Shown: positions 43,592 to 53,958, counted from the first letter of the stretch. The stretch is 64,000 nt of DNA from Pseudomonas sp. (GCF_030683065.1 NZ_JAUXMX010000040.1:62001-126000); one strand, 5' to 3'. Notes: generated by a model not told the origin, from the letters alone. Translations and numbers: made by a program.

Positions 43592-44980
43592 ATGCTCGAC
43601 GCAATCCAATGGGATACCGACCTGATCCGCCGCTACGATCAGAGCGGGCCATGTTATGCCTCCTACCCCTCCGCCGCGCAGATGCACGGCGGCGTTAGCT
43701 CGTTCGAACTGCTACAGGCACTGCGCGACAGCAGCAAACAACTGCACCCACTGTCACTCTATGTTCATCTGCCATTCTGCGCACATGCTTGCTACTTCTG
43801 TGCCTGCAACAAAGTGGTTACCAAGGATCGCGGTCGTGCCCAACCTTATCTGCGCGCCCTGGAACACGAGTTTGCCATTATTGGCCACCACCTCGACCGT
43901 CGCCAGACCGTTGAACAACTGCACCTCGGCGGCGGCACCCCGACGTTTCTCAGTCATGACGAACTGCGTCACCTGATGAGCCAGTTGCGCCAGCATTTCA
44001 ACTTGCTGGATGACGACTCCGGCGACTACAGCATCGAGATCGATCCACGCGAGGCAGACTGGTCGACCATGGGCCTGCTTCGTGAATTGGGCTTCAACCG
44101 GGTCAGCCTCGGCGTACAAGACCTTGATCCAGCGGTACAACGCGCAATCAACCGCCTGCAAACCCTGGAAGAAACCCGCTCGATCATCGAGGCCGCGCGC
44201 ACCTTGCAGTTCCGCTCGGTCAATGTCGACCTGATCTACGGTTTACCCAAGCAGACTCCGCAAAGCTTCGCGCCGACACTTGACGAGATAATTGCCTTAC
44301 AGCCCGACCGGATATCACTGTTCAACTACACCCATCTGCCCACAAAGTTCACCACGCAGCGCCATATCGACAGCAGCGACCTACCCAGCGCAGCAGGCAA
44401 ACTGGCGATACTGCAGGGCAGCATCGCCCAACTGAGCGCCGCTGGTTATCGCTATATCGGCATGGGTCACTTCGCGCTGAGTGATGACGAACTGGCCTGC
44501 GCCCAGGAAGATGGCCGCCTGCAACGCAACTTCCAGGGCTACACCACCCACGGCCATTGCGACCTGGTCGGCCTGGGCGTCTCGGCATTCAGCCAGATCG
44601 GCGACCTCTACTGCCAGAATGACAACGACATCACTCTTTACCAACAAAGCCTAGCCAGCGGCCAATTGGCCATCCAGCGCGGCTTGCATTGCAGCGCCGA
44701 TGACCGGGTACGGCGTGCTGTGATTCAGCAGCTAATCTGCAATTTTTCCCTGAATATCACCGAGATTGAGCAAGCCCACGGCATCCAGTTCCGTGCCTAC
44801 TTTGCAGAGGCATGGCCACACCTGGAGCAAATGGCACAAGACAAGCTGATCAACCTCACCGCAGCAAGCATCGACGTCCGCCCAGTCGGTCGACTACTGA
44901 TCCGCTCACTGTGCATGCTCTTTGATCACTACCTCAATCAGGGCAGCCCACCTGCCTCACAAAACGCAACGGCGTCATAG
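43592..44980 (+). CDS. hemN: Oxygen-independent coproporphyrinogen III oxidase (radical SAM)
   Basis: YVHLPFCAHACYFCACNKVVT radical SAM cluster motif; LHLGGGTPTFLS. Confidence 0.97.
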   Translation: MLDAIQWDTDLIRRYDQSGPCYASYPSAAQMHGGVSSFELLQALRDSSKQLHPLSLYVHLPFCAHACYFCACNKVVTKDRGRAQPYLRALEHEFAIIGHHLDRRQTVEQLHLGGGTPTFLSHDELRHLMSQLRQHFNLLDDDSGDYSIEIDPREADWSTMGLLRELGFNRVSLGVQDLDPAVQRAINRLQTLEETRSIIEAARTLQFRSVNVDLIYGLPKQTPQSFAPTLDEIIALQPDRISLFNYTHLPTKFTTQRHIDSSDLPSAAGKLAILQGSIAQLSAAGYRYIGMGHFALSDDELACAQEDGRLQRNFQGYTTHGHCDLVGLGVSAFSQIGDLYCQNDNDITLYQQSLASGQLAIQRGLHCSADDRVRRAVIQQLICNFSLNITEIEQAHGIQFRAYFAEAWPHLEQMAQDKLINLTAASIDVRPVGRLLIRSLCMLFDHYLNQGSPPASQNATAS

Positions 44981-45032
44981 TCGTCCAAACGGTTGCAGCC
45001 CACGCTGCTGTACCCGCTGCACGCAACCGGTA

Positions 45033-45100
45033 GTTTGAGCGCCGCGAAGCCCAACTGGCAGCGCAATCTCTCGTCGGGCTTCGTGGCCTTGGCGCTCCGG
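45033..45100. repeat. Palindromic intergenic repeat between hemN and anr
   Basis: TTTGAGCGCCGCGAAGCCCAAC ... GTCGGGCTTCGTGGCCTTGGCGCTC; a related motif (TTGAGCGCAGCGAAGCCCAACC) occurs near 55140. Confidence 0.5.
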
Positions 45101-45292
45101 CGACGCCCAGCAATTGAATAATTCGGACATAGCCCCCACAAACGGCACCAGCGCACTGCGGGAGAGTGCCTTGGCCATTGTCCGTGGACGGCACATTATT
45201 CAGGCCACCGATTAAGACCTCCGTCGACTGGCCGATACCGCCCCCCTGCTGTAACCTTGCACATTGCGTGTTTTACCAAGGAATCGACGCCG

Positions 45293-46027
45293 ATGTCCGG
45301 AAGCATCAAGCTGCATACGCCACATCAAGCCCATTGCAAGGATTGCAGCCTGGCAGCCTTGTGCCTCCCGCTTTCCCTGAACATGGAAGACATGAATTCG
45401 CTGGACGAGATCGTCAAGCGTGGCCGACCGCTAAAAAAAGGCGAGTTCCTGTTCCGCCAAAGCGATGTTTTCGAATCGGTGTTCGCCGTGCGCTCCGGCG
45501 CACTAAAGACCTTCAGCCTGAGCGACAGCGGCGAAGAACAGATCACCGGGTTTCACCTGCCCAGCGAGTTGGTCGGCTTGTCAGGTATGGACACCGAATC
45601 CTACCCAGTGTCAGCGCAGGCGCTTGAGACCACCTCGGTGTGTGAAATCCCCTTTGAAAGACTCGACGAACTGTCGATTCTGCTGCCGCAATTGCGCCGC
45701 CAATTGATGCGTGTGATGAGCAGGGAAATCCGCGACGACCAGCAGATGATGCTGTTGCTGTCGAAGAAAACCGCCGACGAACGTATCGCTACCTTCCTGG
45801 TCAATTTATCTGCGCGCTTCCGCGCCCGGGGTTTTTCACCCAACCAGTTTCGCCTGGCCATGTCGCGTAACGAAATTGGTAACTATTTAGGCCTTGCAGT
45901 GGAAACCGTCTCCCGGGTATTTACTCGTTTCCAGCAGAACAAATTGCTCGAAGCCGAAGGCAAGTCGGTACATATTCTCGACCCCATCGAGCTGTGCGCA
46001 CTGGCTGGCGGCAATCTCGACGGCTGA
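45293..46027 (+). CDS. anr: Crp/Fnr-family anaerobic regulator Anr
   Basis: [15 protein letters not shown] cysteine cluster; [28 protein letters not shown] with E-SR FNR recognition. Confidence 0.96.
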   Translation: MSGSIKLHTPHQAHCKDCSLAALCLPLSLNMEDMNSLDEIVKRGRPLKKGEFLFRQSDVFESVFAVRSGALKTFSLSDSGEEQITGFHLPSELVGLSGMDTESYPVSAQALETTSVCEIPFERLDELSILLPQLRRQLMRVMSREIRDDQQMMLLLSKKTADERIATFLVNLSARFRARGFSPNQFRLAMSRNEIGNYLGLAVETVSRVFTRFQQNKLLEAEGKSVHILDPIELCALAGGNLDG

Positions 46028-46099
46028 CCGAAGCATGGGGCGCGGTCAGCCAGTAGCCGGCGCCACCCCCCCACTTCAGCCAGCAGCAGGACATTCCTG

Positions 46100-46648
46100 A
46101 TGATTTTCGACGAGTTCAGCATCAAAACCTTGATCCGCCCGGTCGCGGACTTCCCCAAGCCAGGGGTGATTTTCCGTGACATCACCCCGCTGCTGCAGTC
46201 GCCACGCGCCCTGCGCATGGTTGCCGACAGCTTTATCCAGCGCTACGTCGAAGCCGAGTTCAGCCATATCGGCGCCATGGATGCCCGTGGCTTTCTGATT
46301 GGCTCGATCATCGCCTATGAGCTAAACAAGCCGCTGATTCTGTTTCGCAAGCAGGGCAAACTGCCGGGTGAGGTGCTGCGCGAAAGCTATCAGACCGAGT
46401 ACGCCGAGACCTTTCTCGAAGTACAGGCCGACAGCCTCTGCGAAGGCGACCAAATACTCATGTTCGACGACCTGATCGCTACCGGTGGCACCCTGCTGGC
46501 TGCCGCACAACTGGTGCGGCGCATGGGCGCAAGCATTTATGAAGCGGCTGCGATCATTGACCTGCCTGAACTGGGCGGCTCGCAAAAACTGCAAGACATC
46601 GGCATCCCGACTTTTACCCTGACCGCCTTCGCCCTCGACGACAATTAA
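46100..46648 (+). CDS. apt: Adenine phosphoribosyltransferase
   Basis: [25 protein letters not shown] motif [17 protein letters not shown]. Confidence 0.97.
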   Translation: MIFDEFSIKTLIRPVADFPKPGVIFRDITPLLQSPRALRMVADSFIQRYVEAEFSHIGAMDARGFLIGSIIAYELNKPLILFRKQGKLPGEVLRESYQTEYAETFLEVQADSLCEGDQILMFDDLIATGGTLLAAAQLVRRMGASIYEAAAIIDLPELGGSQKLQDIGIPTFTLTAFALDDN

Positions 46649-46650
46649 TC

Positions 46651-47469
46651 ATGCCCGAAAATATCCTGACCCCGAGCTACGGCACTTGGCGCACACGCCT
46701 GGCCGAACTAATGGCAAGCAGAGTCATCACCCGCGTGGTGACCACCCTGATCATCCTCAATGCCGCCATCCTCGGCATGCAGACGTCGGCAAGCCTGATG
46801 ACCGACTGGGGGCGCGTACTGCTGACGCTGGACGCACTGATACTCAGCCTGTTCGTCGTTGAACTTGCGCTGCGCTTCATCGCCCGCGGCCCCAGCCTGC
46901 TACGCGACCCATGGGCGGTATTCGACTGCCTGGTGGTCGGCATCGCCTTGGTGCCAGCCAGCGGCCCATTCGCCGTGTTGCGCGTGCTCAGGGTATTGCG
47001 CTTACTGCGGCTGATCTCGATCAACCCGGATATGCGCCGCGTGGTCCAAGCGCTGCTGTCATCGCTACCCGGCATGGGCAGTATCGCCATGCTGCTTGGC
47101 CTGGTGTTCTACGTGGCGGCGGTAATGGCCACCCAGCTGTTCGGTGGAGCCTTCCCCGAATGGTTCGGCAGCCTGGGTGCAAGCCTCTACACGCTGTTCC
47201 AGGTGATGACCCTGGAAAGCTGGTCGATGGGTATCGTGCGCCCGGTGATGGAACAGTTCCCGCTGGCCTGGATGTACTTTTTGCCGTTCATCCTGATCGC
47301 CACCTTCATGATGCTCAACCTGTTCATCGCCGTAGTGGTCAATGCCATGCAGGCCACCCACGACCAGGAAGCACTCTTGGCGCCGCCCTCGAGAACCGAG
47401 CAACTACTGCTCGATGAACTCAAAGCCCTGCGCGCAGAAGTCGCCGAACTGCGCCACCGCCAACCCTGA
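46651..47469 (+). CDS. Single-domain 6-TM voltage-gated cation channel (NaChBac/BacNav-like)
   Basis: S4-like VLRVLRVLRLLRLISINPDMRRVV; filter FQVMTLESWSMGIVRPVM; S6 MMLNLFIAVVVNAM. Confidence 0.88.
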   Translation: MPENILTPSYGTWRTRLAELMASRVITRVVTTLIILNAAILGMQTSASLMTDWGRVLLTLDALILSLFVVELALRFIARGPSLLRDPWAVFDCLVVGIALVPASGPFAVLRVLRVLRLLRLISINPDMRRVVQALLSSLPGMGSIAMLLGLVFYVAAVMATQLFGGAFPEWFGSLGASLYTLFQVMTLESWSMGIVRPVMEQFPLAWMYFLPFILIATFMMLNLFIAVVVNAMQATHDQEALLAPPSRTEQLLLDELKALRAEVAELRHRQP

Positions 47470-47607
47470 CTCGCCTCACCGGCCTCTGAACGCCACCAGG
47501 CGCTCGCAGGCCGGCTATCCACCTTATTGCCTGGCACAAGCAGGCATGAGCGACAGCGCCCCAGCGACCGCTGTCACTCCCCCCCTACCCAACTGGGTAG
47601 TGCACTC

Positions 47608-47630
47608 GTGGGAGCGGACTTGTCCGCGCA
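47608..47630. repeat. REP-like palindrome
   Basis: GTGGGAGCGGACTTGTCCGCG, same family as 55258-55324. Confidence 0.6.
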
Positions 47631-48137
47631 GCTTTTGATTGGCCCCGTTAATTCTGGCGAGGCTATACACCACCTGTTGGCTGCAAGCGTTTACCGGGAC
47701 CCACTGTTTAAGCTGCAGCGGCGACTCGACGCCGGCGCTTGATCGACTACCCGAACTTGCCTGTCCTTCAGCGCAATACTCGACGCACACTCACTGCCCG
47801 TAGCAATCGCGAATTTCACGCAAAAAAACGCACTTGGCAGCATCCGACAAGGCCGCCGAGAGGCGCGCCTACGTTTGCAGCAGCGCAATTTATGCCTCTG
47901 ACGCAGCGACGACGCAAAAACCAGCCCCACCAAGATAACTTCGCCGAAATACGCTGAAAAAACCAAATAAATGCGCTAAAAGTAGCCTTAAAATCCACCT
48001 ACAGGTAAATGCAGCCTTCCAACTCAAGAAAATTAATTACCCACAAAAGCCACTCAAAACAGAAAAGTCGTTGCGTTCATCCCCCTCCTGAGGTATTTCT
48101 AGCACTGCAATCCGCATCGATTTAAAAGAGATACATC

Positions 48138-48350
48138 ATGGCAAACCGCGAAACTGGCACCGTCAAATGGTTCAACGATGAAAAAGGCTTCGGCTTCATT
48201 ACCCCGACTAACGGCGGCGATGATCTGTTCGTCCATTTCAAAGCTATCCAAAGCGATGGTTTCAAAAGCCTGAAAGAAGGCCAAACTGTTACCTACGTGG
48301 CCGCTCGCGGTCAGAAAGGTATGCAGGCTGAAGAGGTACAGGTAGCCTAA
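48138..48350 (+). CDS. Cold-shock protein (CspA family)
   Basis: [32 protein letters not shown]. Confidence 0.96.
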   Translation: MANRETGTVKWFNDEKGFGFITPTNGGDDLFVHFKAIQSDGFKSLKEGQTVTYVAARGQKGMQAEEVQVA

Positions 48351-48372
48351 GCTATCTGTCCTACTCAAAACG

Positions 48373-48398
48373 AGCCCCGCACAAGCGGGGCTTGTTTT
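48373..48398 (+). terminator. Intrinsic terminator after csp gene
   Basis: AGCCCCGC-ACAA-GCGGGGCT followed by TGTTTTT. Confidence 0.88.
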
Positions 48399-48515
48399 TG
48401 TGTGCGAAATAAAAGATTACAGAGCTTACTCAGACGGCCTTCGCGCCCCACGCGCAAAGACCATCAAAGATTACACGCAGCAACCCTCTCCCGGGCCTTC
48501 CCAAGCCCCGCACAT

Positions 48516-49664
48516 TTACAACCCCATCTGCTTGCTGATGATCTCGTTCATGATTTCCCGCGAGCCACCGCCAATCGATAAAATTCGATTATCGCGGTAC
48601 AGACGCTCCACCAGACTTTCCCTCATATAGCCCATTCCGCCCATGATCTGCACCGCATCGTAGGTCAGTCGATCAGCAATGTCGGTAGCAAAGTTCTTGG
48701 CCATGGAGATTTCCTTTATCACGCTCTTGCCCGCAGCCATCTTCGCCGCCTGGCGATAGGTGAACTCGCGAGAGACCTCCAGCTGAGTGCCCATCTCGGC
48801 CAAACGGTGCTTGAGTACCTGAAACTTGCCGATCGGCTTACCAAACGCCTCGCGCTGTTTTGCCCACTTCATGGCCTCCTCAAACGCCATCTGCGCAGTC
48901 ATATTGGCCATGATCGCCAGGGACAGACGCTCGCTCTGAAAATTGGCCATGATGCAGGCAAAGCCCATATTTTCGGCCCCAAGCAGGTTCGATACCGGTA
49001 CTTTGCAATCATCGAAAAACAACTCAGCAGTATCCGATGCCCACCAGCCCATCTTCTTCAACTTGCGACCGACAGTGAAACCGGGCGTACCCTTCTCTAT
49101 CAACAACAGGCTTACGCCAGCAAAACCGTCGCCACCAGTGCGCACGGCCACCGTGTAGTAGTCGGCACGAATGCCACTGGTGATAAAGGTCTTGCTGCCC
49201 GTCACCCGGTAGAAATCACCCTCGCGCACAGCACGCGTCTTCAGATTGGCTACGTCAGAGCCGCCTGAAGGCTCGGTGACGGCCAGCGCCATGATCTTCT
49301 CTCCCGCAAGCACCTGCGGCACTATGCGCTCACGCAGCGCTGGCGTGGCCCACTTAACCAGCGGGGGCAACCCTATATCCAGCGAACCGAGGCCAGCAAC
49401 CAAGCCACCCGACCCAGAACGCATCAACTCTTCACTGGCCGCGACCTTGGCAAATACATCACCCTCATGGCTGCCGCCAAACTGCTCGGGATAACCGATA
49501 CCAAGAATCCCCGCGGCACCGGCCTTCAGGTACAACTCACGCGGAAACTCTTCCGCCTCCTCCCAGTCATCGATATACGGCAGGATTTCCCGCTCGACAA
49601 ACCGTCGCACGGAATCACGCACCAATTGATGGGTCGTATCGAAATAATCGTGAAAGACAGGCAT
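48516..49664 (-). CDS. Acyl-CoA dehydrogenase
   Basis: ALAVTEPSGGSDVANLKTRA; QIMGGMGYMRESLVERLYRDNRILSIGGGSREIM. Confidence 0.94.
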   Translation of the reverse strand: MPVFHDYFDTTHQLVRDSVRRFVEREILPYIDDWEEAEEFPRELYLKAGAAGILGIGYPEQFGGSHEGDVFAKVAASEELMRSGSGGLVAGLGSLDIGLPPLVKWATPALRERIVPQVLAGEKIMALAVTEPSGGSDVANLKTRAVREGDFYRVTGSKTFITSGIRADYYTVAVRTGGDGFAGVSLLLIEKGTPGFTVGRKLKKMGWWASDTAELFFDDCKVPVSNLLGAENMGFACIMANFQSERLSLAIMANMTAQMAFEEAMKWAKQREAFGKPIGKFQVLKHRLAEMGTQLEVSREFTYRQAAKMAAGKSVIKEISMAKNFATDIADRLTYDAVQIMGGMGYMRESLVERLYRDNRILSIGGGSREIMNEIISKQMGL

Positions 49665-49917
49665 AGGTCAGCTCCCGAAGAGGTCTACGCGACCTTACCG
49701 AGCGCTTGCTTGGTTTACAAGATGAGGATTGCGCCATATGCCAGGGCAATCACACGGCCTCAATCAAGAGACAGACACAGAACGTACCGCCGCAGGCCGG
49801 GCCTCAGCCCGCGACAAACAGCCTCGAACACCACAGCAAAGGCTTTTCGGCTGAAGCGGGACGCCCCGCGCCTATAGGCGCAGCGGTCAAATAGCCTCGG
49901 AGACGGCGATAATTGCC

Positions 49918-49949
49918 GATGGGTATCGCTGCGCTCAACGCCATCCTAC
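49918..49949. repeat. Dispersed 32-bp repeat (copy A)
   Basis: GATGGGTATCGCTGCGCTCAACGCCATCCTAC, identical to 53536-53567. Confidence 0.8.
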
Positions 49950-50034
49950 AAAGGCTCCCGCGACCGCATGCGCAGTGCGCGCCGTCGCCCCGAATCACAT
50001 CGGGCATAAGGCTGAAAAGGAGCGCCAAAACGCC

Positions 50035-50634
50035 TCAGAGCTGAATCGGTCGCCGCCCAGCAATCGAGTGCGCCAAGGTTCCGCCGTCGACCAGGTCCAG
50101 CTCACCGCCAAGCGGCATGCCGTGGGCGATACGCGAGGCGATCAGGCCCTTGTTGGCAAGCAACTGGGCAATGTAATGCGCCGTCGCCTCGCCTTCTACG
50201 GTCGGATTCATCGCCAGAATGACCTCGGCAAAACTGCCCTCGGCAACACGCGATAGCAGATCAGGAATGCCGATAGCCTCGGGGCCCAGACCGTCGAGCG
50301 GGGAAAGATGCCCCTTGAGCACGAAGTAGCGACCGCGAAAGCCAGTCTGCTCCACCGCATAAACATCCATCGGCCCCTCCACCACACACAACAGGCTGTC
50401 GTCGCGACGCGGGTCAAGGCACAGCTGGCAGATTTCATCCTCGCTCAGGCTACGGCACTGCTTGCAATGTCCAACCCCCTCCATCGCCCGGGTCAGCGCC
50501 TGAGCCAGACGCATCGCGCCACCCCGGTCACGCTCAAGCATTTGCAAAGCCATACGCTGGGCAGTCTTCTGCCCCACCCCAGGCAAAATGCGCAAGGAGT
50601 CGATCAATTGGCGAATCAATGGGCTAAAGCTCAT
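50035..50634 (-). CDS. recR: Recombination protein RecR
   Basis: [20 protein letters not shown]; Cys4 zinc finger (CKQC...CQLC); Toprim. Confidence 0.96.
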   Translation of the reverse strand: MSFSPLIRQLIDSLRILPGVGQKTAQRMALQMLERDRGGAMRLAQALTRAMEGVGHCKQCRSLSEDEICQLCLDPRRDDSLLCVVEGPMDVYAVEQTGFRGRYFVLKGHLSPLDGLGPEAIGIPDLLSRVAEGSFAEVILAMNPTVEGEATAHYIAQLLANKGLIASRIAHGMPLGGELDLVDGGTLAHSIAGRRPIQL

Positions 50635-50714
50635 GGGGGTACTCGTTGCCTACAGGAATTTTATGCAAGCTTCTGATTTGGGGATCAACGCCACTAACAG
50701 GGCTTGTCAGGCTC

Positions 50715-50768
50715 GTAGCCCGGATGTAATCCGGGGATGCCGACACCCCAGGATCACATCCGGGCTAC
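50715..50768. repeat. Inverted repeat, possible hairpin/REP-like element
   Basis: GTAGCCCGGATGTAATCCGGGG ... CCCAGGATCACATCCGGGCTAC. Confidence 0.8.
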
Positions 50769-50920
50769 ACGCTGCGAATACAGCGGCAGAAAAGTGCCTA
50801 TCAGGCGGTGTGCAGGGAAAGGCGCTTGCGGGCCAGGAACCGCAGCATGCTGAAGCACATGAGCATTCCTGGCCCGCCGGCAACATAGCCATGCGCATCG
50901 ACTGGACGGCACGACGCCAA

Positions 50921-51247
50921 TCAGAATGGCATCTTGAAACCAGGAGGCAGCTGCATCCCGTCAGTCATGCCGGACATCTTGTCCTTACTGTTGTGCTCGA
51001 CCTTGCGCACGGCATCGTTGACTGCCGCTGCGATCAGGTCTTCGAGGATTTCCTTGTCTTCCTGCATCAGGCTGTCGTCCAGGCTCACGCGCTTGACGTC
51101 ATGCCGACCCGTCATCACCACGCTAACCAGGCCAGCACCGGACTGACCGGTCACCTCGGCATTAGCCAACTCTTCCTGCATCTTCTGCATTTTTTCTTGC
51201 ATCTGCTGGGCCTGCTTCATCAGGCCGGCCATACCACCTTTCATCAT
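50921..51247 (-). CDS. YbaB/EbfC nucleoid-associated protein
   Basis: [38 protein letters not shown]; between dnaX and recR. Confidence 0.96.
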   Translation of the reverse strand: MMKGGMAGLMKQAQQMQEKMQKMQEELANAEVTGQSGAGLVSVVMTGRHDVKRVSLDDSLMQEDKEILEDLIAAAVNDAVRKVEHNSKDKMSGMTDGMQLPPGFKMPF

Positions 51248-51265
51248 GGTGCTAGTCCTCGGTAA

Positions 51266-53284
51266 TCAGGGGTTAACGTGAGTGTCTACGGGTTCGATAC
51301 TGTCCGGGCGAATAACCGCGGCGAACTGCTCAATCATTTGCTGCACCAACGGATCACGCTGGATCGACTCTTCTGCTTCGCGCTGGCGATTGACGCGCTT
51401 GCGTGCGGCTGCCTGCGCCGGTGTTTCCTGCTCGGGCTTGCAGAGCTCGATCTGCAAGCTCAACTCGCGACCATGGTACAGATTCAGCGCATCATTCAAA
51501 CGTCGCTGCTGGGTCGGATTGAACAGCGCACTCTGCGCTGGATCGAGATGCAGCAACCAACTATCGCCCTCGACTGCCATCAGCGTGCAATTGGCACCGA
51601 TGCTGCCAGTCATGCCCGACACGCCAAGCTTGGGGAACAACTCCAGCCACTCAGCAGCCAGACCAGTCGCTGGTTGCGCAGCCGGCAGAGGCTCTGGCTC
51701 GATGGACGGAGCGGCGTCGACCGCATCAAAATCGTAGTCGAACGTCTGCGCGTCCATCTCCACATAATCGTAATCGCCAGGTGGCGGCTCGTCATCATCC
51801 GTGTCGACCGGAGGTACCTCGGCGAGCGGCTGCGCCACCTGCACAGGCAACGGCACATCAGCCTCAAGCGAAGTCGACTGCTCCTCCCAAGGCAGATTGG
51901 TAACCGCGCCAACCGAAGCAGGCGGCTGCGACACCGGCAGCGCCACCACAGGCTCGGGCGCGACACTGGAGAGCACCGCGGGCACGACTGGAACAACAAG
52001 CGGCTCAGGCGCAGCGACAACTGCCGCAGTATCGACTACCGCAGTATCAACTGCCGCAGTATCAACTGCCGCAGTGTCGACTGCCGCAGTGACTGCCGGC
52101 GCAGCAATAGCAGCGCCGGCCACTGGGTTGGGACGGGGATCAGCAGTGGCCTGGCTAATCCCTAGCGGCTTTAGTGCCACCCTCGGCCCATCATCGTTAC
52201 CTGCCGGCCTAAACGCCAACATGCGCAACAACACCATCTCAAAGCCGCTGCGTGGATCAGGCGCCAACGGCAGATCACGGCGGCCGATCAAACCCATCTG
52301 GTAATAGAACTGCACGTCTTCAGCCGGCAATACCTCGGCCAAAGCCAACACACGGTCGCGGTCGCCCTGACCATTGTCGACCGCATCGGGCAGCGCCTGG
52401 GCGATAGCCACACGGTGCAAGACATTAAGAATCTCCGCCAGCACCCCGTTCCAGTCAGGCCCCTGCTCAGCCAAATGCCGCACCGCCTCGATCAGGCCGC
52501 GCGCATCGCCCTCCAGCAACGCATGCAACACGCCATACACCTGACCGTGATCGAGCGTACCGAGCATTGCCCGCACATCGGCTGCCAGCACCTTGCCTTC
52601 ACCAAAGGCAATCGCCTGATCGGTCAGGCTCATCGCATCGCGCATCGAACCATCAGCAGCCCGACCGAGCAGCCAAAGCGCATCATCATCAAACGGAATA
52701 TTTTCCGCGCCCAATACATGGGTCAGGTGTTCAACCACCCGCTCCGGCGGCATGTTCTTCAGCGAGAACTGCAGGCAGCGCGACAAGATCGTCATCGGCA
52801 GCTTCTGCGGATCGGTGGTTGCCAGCAGGAATTTGACGTGCGGCGGCGGCTCTTCCAGGGTCTTGAGCAAGGCGTTGAACGAGTGCGACGACAGCATGTG
52901 CACTTCGTCGATCAGGTAGACCTTGAAGCGCCCACGGCTCGGCGAGTACTGCACGTTGTCCAGCAACTCACGCGTGTCTTCGACCTTGGTCCGACTGGCA
53001 GCATCGACCTCGATAAGATCAACGAAACGCCCCTCGTCGATCTCCTTACAGATAGAACAAACACCACAGGGCGTCGAACTGATCCCGGTTTCGCAATTCA
53101 GGCACTTGGCGATAATGCGCGCAATGGTGGTCTTGCCAACCCCACGGGTACCGGTAAACAGGTAGGCGTGATGCAAGCGCTGAGTGTCGAGGGCATTGAT
53201 CAGCGCCTTGAGCACATGGGCCTGGCCGACCATTTCGCGGAATGAGCGCGGACGCCACTTTCGTGCAAGAACCTGATAACTCAT
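51266..53284 (-). CDS. dnaX: DNA polymerase III gamma/tau subunit
   Basis: VLARKWRPRSFREMVGQAHVLKAL; GTRGVGKTTIARI; zinc module; LIDEVHMLSSHSFNALLKTLEEPP. Confidence 0.97.
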   Translation of the reverse strand: MSYQVLARKWRPRSFREMVGQAHVLKALINALDTQRLHHAYLFTGTRGVGKTTIARIIAKCLNCETGISSTPCGVCSICKEIDEGRFVDLIEVDAASRTKVEDTRELLDNVQYSPSRGRFKVYLIDEVHMLSSHSFNALLKTLEEPPPHVKFLLATTDPQKLPMTILSRCLQFSLKNMPPERVVEHLTHVLGAENIPFDDDALWLLGRAADGSMRDAMSLTDQAIAFGEGKVLAADVRAMLGTLDHGQVYGVLHALLEGDARGLIEAVRHLAEQGPDWNGVLAEILNVLHRVAIAQALPDAVDNGQGDRDRVLALAEVLPAEDVQFYYQMGLIGRRDLPLAPDPRSGFEMVLLRMLAFRPAGNDDGPRVALKPLGISQATADPRPNPVAGAAIAAPAVTAAVDTAAVDTAAVDTAVVDTAAVVAAPEPLVVPVVPAVLSSVAPEPVVALPVSQPPASVGAVTNLPWEEQSTSLEADVPLPVQVAQPLAEVPPVDTDDDEPPPGDYDYVEMDAQTFDYDFDAVDAAPSIEPEPLPAAQPATGLAAEWLELFPKLGVSGMTGSIGANCTLMAVEGDSWLLHLDPAQSALFNPTQQRRLNDALNLYHGRELSLQIELCKPEQETPAQAAARKRVNRQREAEESIQRDPLVQQMIEQFAAVIRPDSIEPVDTHVNP
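52021..52090. repeat. 15-bp tandem repeat inside dnaX (encodes AAVDT-type pentapeptides)
   Basis: Direct reading: CTGCCGCAGTATCGA / CTACCGCAGTATCAA / CTGCCGCAGTATCAA / CTGCCGCAGTGTCGA / CTGCCGCAGT. Confidence 0.95.
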
Positions 53285-53453
53285 CTAAAACCGTCGCGAG
53301 ATGAAAGCAAAAGTGGGCTAATCCTAACGGAGCATGGCCTAAATTGCATCCAATGCGCAGCCGGGGCCTGCCGGGCAACAATCACCGGGAATCTGCTGCT
53401 GCCACGCCCACCACGCTCTCGCAGGGTGATGCGCGTTGCGGGACGAGCGTTTA

Positions 53454-53567
53454 TAGGATGCGCCAGGCTGCGCAGCGATACCCATCGCGCGCCAGCCCAA
53501 CCGCCGAGCGCTAAGGGTTGCCCACAGATCGTCGTGATGGGTATCGCTGCGCTCAACGCCATCCTAC
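53454..53567. repeat. Inverted-repeat element containing the dispersed 32-bp repeat (copy B)
   Basis: Left arm TAGGATGCGCCAGGCTGCGCAGCGATACCCATC; right arm GATGGGTATCGCTGCGCTCAACGCCATCCTA. Confidence 0.75.
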
Positions 53568-53958
53568 GCGGCACGCACCAGGCTTCATTCACACTTAATT
53601 GCAAATTTAGCTGGCCAGGACCCGAGCAACCGACTACTATCCGCCTCGTTCGTACCACGCTGTAAGTCAAATAGGCCTTCTGGCCCCCTCGATGGATTTT
53701 AGATAAAGAACGCATCAGCCCCATCAAGCGATGCCGCACAGTTCTTCATCAAGCCCAACCTGCTGACTGATAAGGCTGTCTTGCGCAAGCATTGACCCAG
53801 CCCGCCTCCGAAGTACCGACCCGCATAAGCATTCGCAATACTGAACTTATGCGTACAGTCCAGCTCCGATCAGATTCATTCCTTTGGCCCAGAAAGCCAA
53901 AAGCTTGGAGCTTTATTTAGCGCAATGACGCGCCCGTAGTTTTAGGAAACACCCAAAA

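Noticed and set aside
52021-52090. Possible CRISPR or regulatory direct-repeat array
   Set aside because: 15-bp units are contiguous without spacers and lie in frame inside dnaX.
51801-52304. Thr/Ala-rich plus-strand ORF with TAAVS repeats
   Set aside because: It is the antisense reading of the dnaX tandem repeat, not an independent repeat protein.
51266-53284. Programmed frameshift site in dnaX for gamma production
   Set aside because: I saw no E. coli-like A-AAA-AAG slippery heptamer in the coding strand, so cannot support it.
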